A stretch of 19,014 nt of DNA. Origin: Amoeboradix gromovi (Eukaryota > Sanchytriomycota > Sanchytriomycetes > Sanchytriales > Sanchytriaceae). The notes beneath the pieces are model-generated. The model had not been told where the DNA came from. It saw only the letters and a list, made by a program, of their open reading frames with translations, and did not search any database. Each line of letters starts with the position of its first letter. Position 1 is the first letter of the stretch. The stretch lies in assembly GCA_018985225.1 (NCBI GenBank), contig JADGIF010000113.1, positions 1 through 19,014 on the forward strand, read 5' to 3'. Positions 15,785 to 19,014 of the stretch are shown here, piece by piece. Made by a program: the position numbers and the translations under genes.

Positions 15785-17368
15785 TTAAGTGTTATTAGGC
15801 ACCAGCTTTTCCATCTGAGTTATCAAGATACTGAGCCTGTAATTTGGGTGGCTCTTCAGAATTTTAAGTAAATTTGCCTGCATAATAGAAGTGCTATAAC
15901 TTCTGAGTCTGACATTGTCTTCAAAGAGTGTATCAAATCTAACCCTGTTCAGCAGTTCTTTGCTGAAGTGATCATTGTTAACATCTACCACAGACAAGAA
16001 GTAGAGCCAGTGATCTGCTTTGAGTGAAGGAAATCTGAATTCAACATTTTCTACCGTTAGACGGTAGGTAACGTATGTTTTAAAGCTCTCAACCTCAGTC
16101 AATCTCTGCGAATTTAAAAAATGGATGGCTCTATTAGGGTTCGCAGAAATAAAGGAATCAACTATGATCTGGAAGCGATTTGGATATTTATGCTTATACA
16201 CAGGAATGAAATCCCACAAGCGCCCAAAGGTGTAGAAGCTATGCCATTCCACCCTCTCCATACAGTGGTGTATTTTATCAGCTGTTATTGCTTTTTCAGA
16301 AGTGATCACACCTAAACAGCTCTGGTAGAGATTGCGGTGATGCTCTGTCTCTAAAAAAAACAAGTTCAGATCTTGTGGTAAAACCAAGTCATACCATTTA
16401 AGTTCTTCATCTTTTATCATATTTCTAGCAATCATGAGTCTGACTACAGTAAGCAGCAGTGGGTTTTCATACAACTTGAATATGATTGCTAATGCATCTG
16501 AATTATTTGTTTCATACGGGATCTTCATTAATTTCAATAGCTGCCAGCTTTTCTCATCTATATGAGGATCTACAGAATAGTCGTAATACCTTTTGGCTAT
16601 CTTTGCCAACCAGTTCCTGTCTCCGTTCAGACCTAAGCAATATCTTATCTTTAGCATCCAATTGTTCTCAAAAGTTTTAACTCGCAATATAAGATCAAAG
16701 TTGTTGAAAAGGACATCACTAAGTACTCGAGGTAAAAGCAAGCAGTGTGAAAATATATCCAGAAAAACAACACTTGTTAGTACCCATTCAAGAATAGCTT
16801 TATTATTTTCGTCTAGTTGCTGGAGACGAAGAAAATGAAGCCAGTCACCGATTTTAAACACCAAGCGGTCAATGTTTGAGTAGTCAATTTGAAAGGTATT
16901 CAAATACCTGTAGGCTACATACAAGCGAAAATCGAAAGAGGATCCAGTAGGCGGAGTCTGCAAATATTTTATTCCTTGTGGAACCACACTGTCAAGGAAA
17001 TTGTTAAAGTTTGTCTGAAATTCTATTGGGGGCCCACCACAATTAAGATGCAGGTAAGGCCACAAAATCTCGAGATACTCAAAGCTATAATGATCTACAA
17101 GATTTACCATCTCTAAAAATTTGTTCACTAACAGAGCAAAATTTAATGGTTCAAAATGCCTAATTTTCTCATGGTTAATCAAGAAATGTCGCAGAAGCAC
17201 CATTTCTGCTCGAGTATCTCTTGTATCGCTTGAGTCCTCCAAAACTTGCTGCAACGCAGATGGAATCGCTTTTTTATTACTCAGAGAAAGATTGTCACCA
17301 GAAAATGGTCTTTTATTGCTTTCTTCGTTGCCTACAGCATATGTCAAAAGCAAAAGCACAATGAGCAT
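15785..17368 (-). CDS. Large secreted protein of unknown family
   Basis: This 527-aa protein begins MLIVLLLLTYAVGNEESNK, a clear signal peptide with likely cleavage near residue 13-14. The rest has no membrane segment and is rich in Leu, Phe, Tyr, Asn and Asp with predicted long helices, suggesting a helical solenoid. Stretches such as FEYLEILWPYLHLNCGG, WLHFLRLQQLDENNKAILEWVLTS and RNWLAKIAKRYYDYS carry repeated W/L/Y positions. There is no GPI or retention signal at the C-terminus (KLVPNNT). I cannot assign a family; a lineage-specific secreted or effector-like protein is a reasonable inference. Codon choice is AT-rich, unlike the neighbouring DCAF8-like gene. Unusually for this window, no AATAAA lies near its stop, and a coding-like frame continues past the stop. 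Confidence 0.75.
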   Translation of the reverse strand: MLIVLLLLTYAVGNEESNKRPFSGDNLSLSNKKAIPSALQQVLEDSSDTRDTRAEMVLLRHFLINHEKIRHFEPLNFALLVNKFLEMVNLVDHYSFEYLEILWPYLHLNCGGPPIEFQTNFNNFLDSVVPQGIKYLQTPPTGSSFDFRLYVAYRYLNTFQIDYSNIDRLVFKIGDWLHFLRLQQLDENNKAILEWVLTSVVFLDIFSHCLLLPRVLSDVLFNNFDLILRVKTFENNWMLKIRYCLGLNGDRNWLAKIAKRYYDYSVDPHIDEKSWQLLKLMKIPYETNNSDALAIIFKLYENPLLLTVVRLMIARNMIKDEELKWYDLVLPQDLNLFFLETEHHRNLYQSCLGVITSEKAITADKIHHCMERVEWHSFYTFGRLWDFIPVYKHKYPNRFQIIVDSFISANPNRAIHFLNSQRLTEVESFKTYVTYRLTVENVEFRFPSLKADHWLYFLSVVDVNNDHFSKELLNRVRFDTLFEDNVRLRSYSTSIMQANLLKILKSHPNYRLSILITQMEKLVPNNT

Positions 17369-18716
17369 ACCTCAGTATCAGTTCGACCCTTTTTCTCCGT
17401 TTTTGAGCATTCCATAAGAATCTGTTGGAGTAATGAACCTTGCGGCTCAGACTTACAATCTCTCTCTGCAAATTAGCGCACTGTAAAAGCTAGGTTAACT
17501 GTTTTTAATGAGGTACCCATCTTTCATTATCCTTCGCTGACAGATTGGTCTTTAACCATTACTCCATAGAATTTAAAAGACGAAGTCGCAAGCATTGTTT
17601 TCTTAATCCACAGCTACATTACAGCGATCTCGCTGGCGTAACTCTGGACTTCTAAGACATAGTTGAACGATACTTATTACCATCGTCTTTGGATGTTTTA
17701 AGCTACGGAATAAGCAATAGTAATGTCTTATACCAAGTCCTACTTTGAATTCTTGTATGGGATGCCACAATGGCCCTATTTAGAGTTCACATAGCTACCA
17801 CTATTCTTGTAAATCTTACTTTCATAACTTTCTCTCATTTGTCGTTCTTATTTGTTCCTATCTTTTCATCGTATTTCGTAATCGCAGCCAACCCCCTCCC
17901 CATCGTAAGTTCTCTATATCGGATCAATCTTTCTTGAGTTTCATGGTGTTAATGATGATTTGAGCGTTAGTAATATCGTCTGATATGACATAAGTAATAT
18001 AGCATGGATTACCACTTATTAATCTCTTGGACTTCTGATTCGATATCATTTTTTTCTCCCTTTCACTGTGTACTATATAGTTAACATAGAGCATGCAATT
18101 AACCCGCAACCATAGTGTACATGTAACTTTGAAGTTTGTCTCATTCGCGAAACGTAAATTACAAGCTAAAATGTGCAATCAAATGCTAAAAATGCGGAAT
18201 ATCAAGCTTCTCTGACCTAAATTTCAGCCATTTTCTTCACCACCATTCACTCAACTCCTATTGAAATTATTTCATCTTTATTGCAACCAGCGGATGAAAA
18301 TGCAACAAGTACCAGCTCTCATACTTTAGGCATCTATGCAATTACTTTATTCCTAATGTTTGCCACAATCGCTTCTATTAATGCCTTCGAAGATGAGATC
18401 GTAACTGAGAGATTAACTGAATCTGATGGTGGGAAGAGGTATTATGTTCATGCGGTTGATTTTCTGGAGCTACTTTATGCTTAACAGCTTGACTATTTTC
18501 TTGAATAAATCATTTATCGCGAATTTGTATACATTTTTGTATCATTTCAAGACTTTTCCAGATTTTTCTAATAGCTTAAACACTCGATATTCTTTCTTTT
18601 CGCAAGTGTAAATCAATTCTAAAGAAATAACTAATAGTTGTAGTATACATTCATCAACACTGATAAGCTGGTCCAAACACGAAAATTCGATGCCATGTAC
18701 GAGGTATGGCACTTTA
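17369..18716. other. Gene-poor AT-rich region
   Basis: The promoter of the 527-aa gene must lie at its left end. A minus-strand frame (18178-17924) and a plus-strand frame (about 18228-18484) are open but unproven. The latter lacks an early ATG, follows a splice-acceptor-like AAATTTCAG ending at 18227, and encodes a Ser/Thr stretch and then a hydrophobic segment (TLGIYAITLFLMFATI). It could be the last exon of a membrane or surface protein, and AATAAA follows at 18504-18509. I do not call either as a gene. Confidence 0.35.
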
Positions 18717-18930
18717 AAGAAAACTGATTTAGAAACATACACATATACAAATTGTCATTTGGAAATAGATAGAGACCATATGGCAACAAGGAACATATAC
18801 ATCAAGTATCTGCATCCTTGATCAATTCCGCCTCAGGGTACTGAAGGCTTGAGCACTCACTGTAACAGAGCATTTGGCATTGCTACTTTCTCTGTGGAAA
18901 TTCTCGATTTTCTCGGAAATCAGGACTTTT
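18717..18930 (+). repeat. Dispersed intergenic repeat, copy 2
   Basis: This matches 4714-4925 in the same orientation, in two blocks (52/64 and 42/55 identical) with nearly equal spacing. Similarity seems to continue to about 18960. Copy 1 sits immediately 3' of a minus-strand secreted gene, and this copy ends about 85 bases before the window edge, so a related gene may begin just outside. Confidence 0.75.
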
Positions 18931-19014
18931 GACGAGGAGCAAATTCAATTCCATCTCATAATTCTTGCGAGTGAGTACAAAGTGCTATTTATTAAGTTAT
19001 TGCTTATTCTTCTT

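Noticed and set aside
17924-18178. 84-codon minus-strand frame
   Set aside because: Begins with TTG rather than ATG, has no domain, and lies in gene-poor AT-rich sequence.
18281-18484. 67-codon plus-strand frame with a hydrophobic segment
   Set aside because: Begins with TTG; the first ATG (18356) falls inside the hydrophobic segment. Could be an exon after the acceptor-like site at 18227, but there is no evidence of an upstream exon.

Overview
The window reads as nuclear DNA from a compact, largely intronless eukaryotic genome. The best fit is an early-diverging zoosporic (flagellated) fungus or a close fungal relative such as an aphelid; this is inference. It rests on three points: a protein resembling the fungal plasma-membrane fusion factor Prm1; a kinesin-9/KIF6 motor beside a MORN protein resembling radial-spoke RSPH10B, which imply a motile flagellum; and an NDUFB8-type subunit, which implies respiratory complex I. 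All recognisable genes read as single uninterrupted frames. Species cannot be named from sequence alone.

Layout. 1-1150: no gene, but related repeats, including a 71-bp inverted-repeat pair (5-75 / 797-867). 1234-2126: RPS18 followed by an unidentified 100-aa ORF. 2128-4371: Prm1-like gene on the minus strand, ending one base from the stop of the 100-aa ORF. 4372-4952: intergenic, holding copy 1 of a repeat whose copy 2 lies at 18717-18930. 4953-5426: small secreted, probably GPI-anchored orphan. 5427-7000: about 1.6 kb with no convincing gene. 7001-11429: dense housekeeping/flagellar block (NDUFB8-like, RSPH10B-like MORN protein, KIF6-like kinesin, RRS1). 11460-12612: a decayed gene. 12710-12895: a small secreted peptide precursor with dibasic sites. 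13667-15388: DCAF8/DCAF6-like WD40 gene and an unidentified 140-aa ORF. 15389-15784: coding-like remnants. 15785-17368: a 527-aa secreted orphan. 17369-19014: no confident gene, plus repeat copy 2.

The most general signal is at gene ends. In five genes the TAA stop is the central TAA of an AATAAA hexamer, in two more the hexamer overlaps the stop, and in three others it lies within about 10 bases. This implies almost no 3' UTR. The 7-15.4 kb block looks richer in G+C than its flanks, and the secreted or unidentified genes lie mainly in the AT-rich flanks. KIF6 and RSPH10B-like probably serve the flagellar axoneme, RPS18 and RRS1 the ribosome, NDUFB8 respiration, DCAF8-like ubiquitin ligation, and Prm1-like cell fusion.
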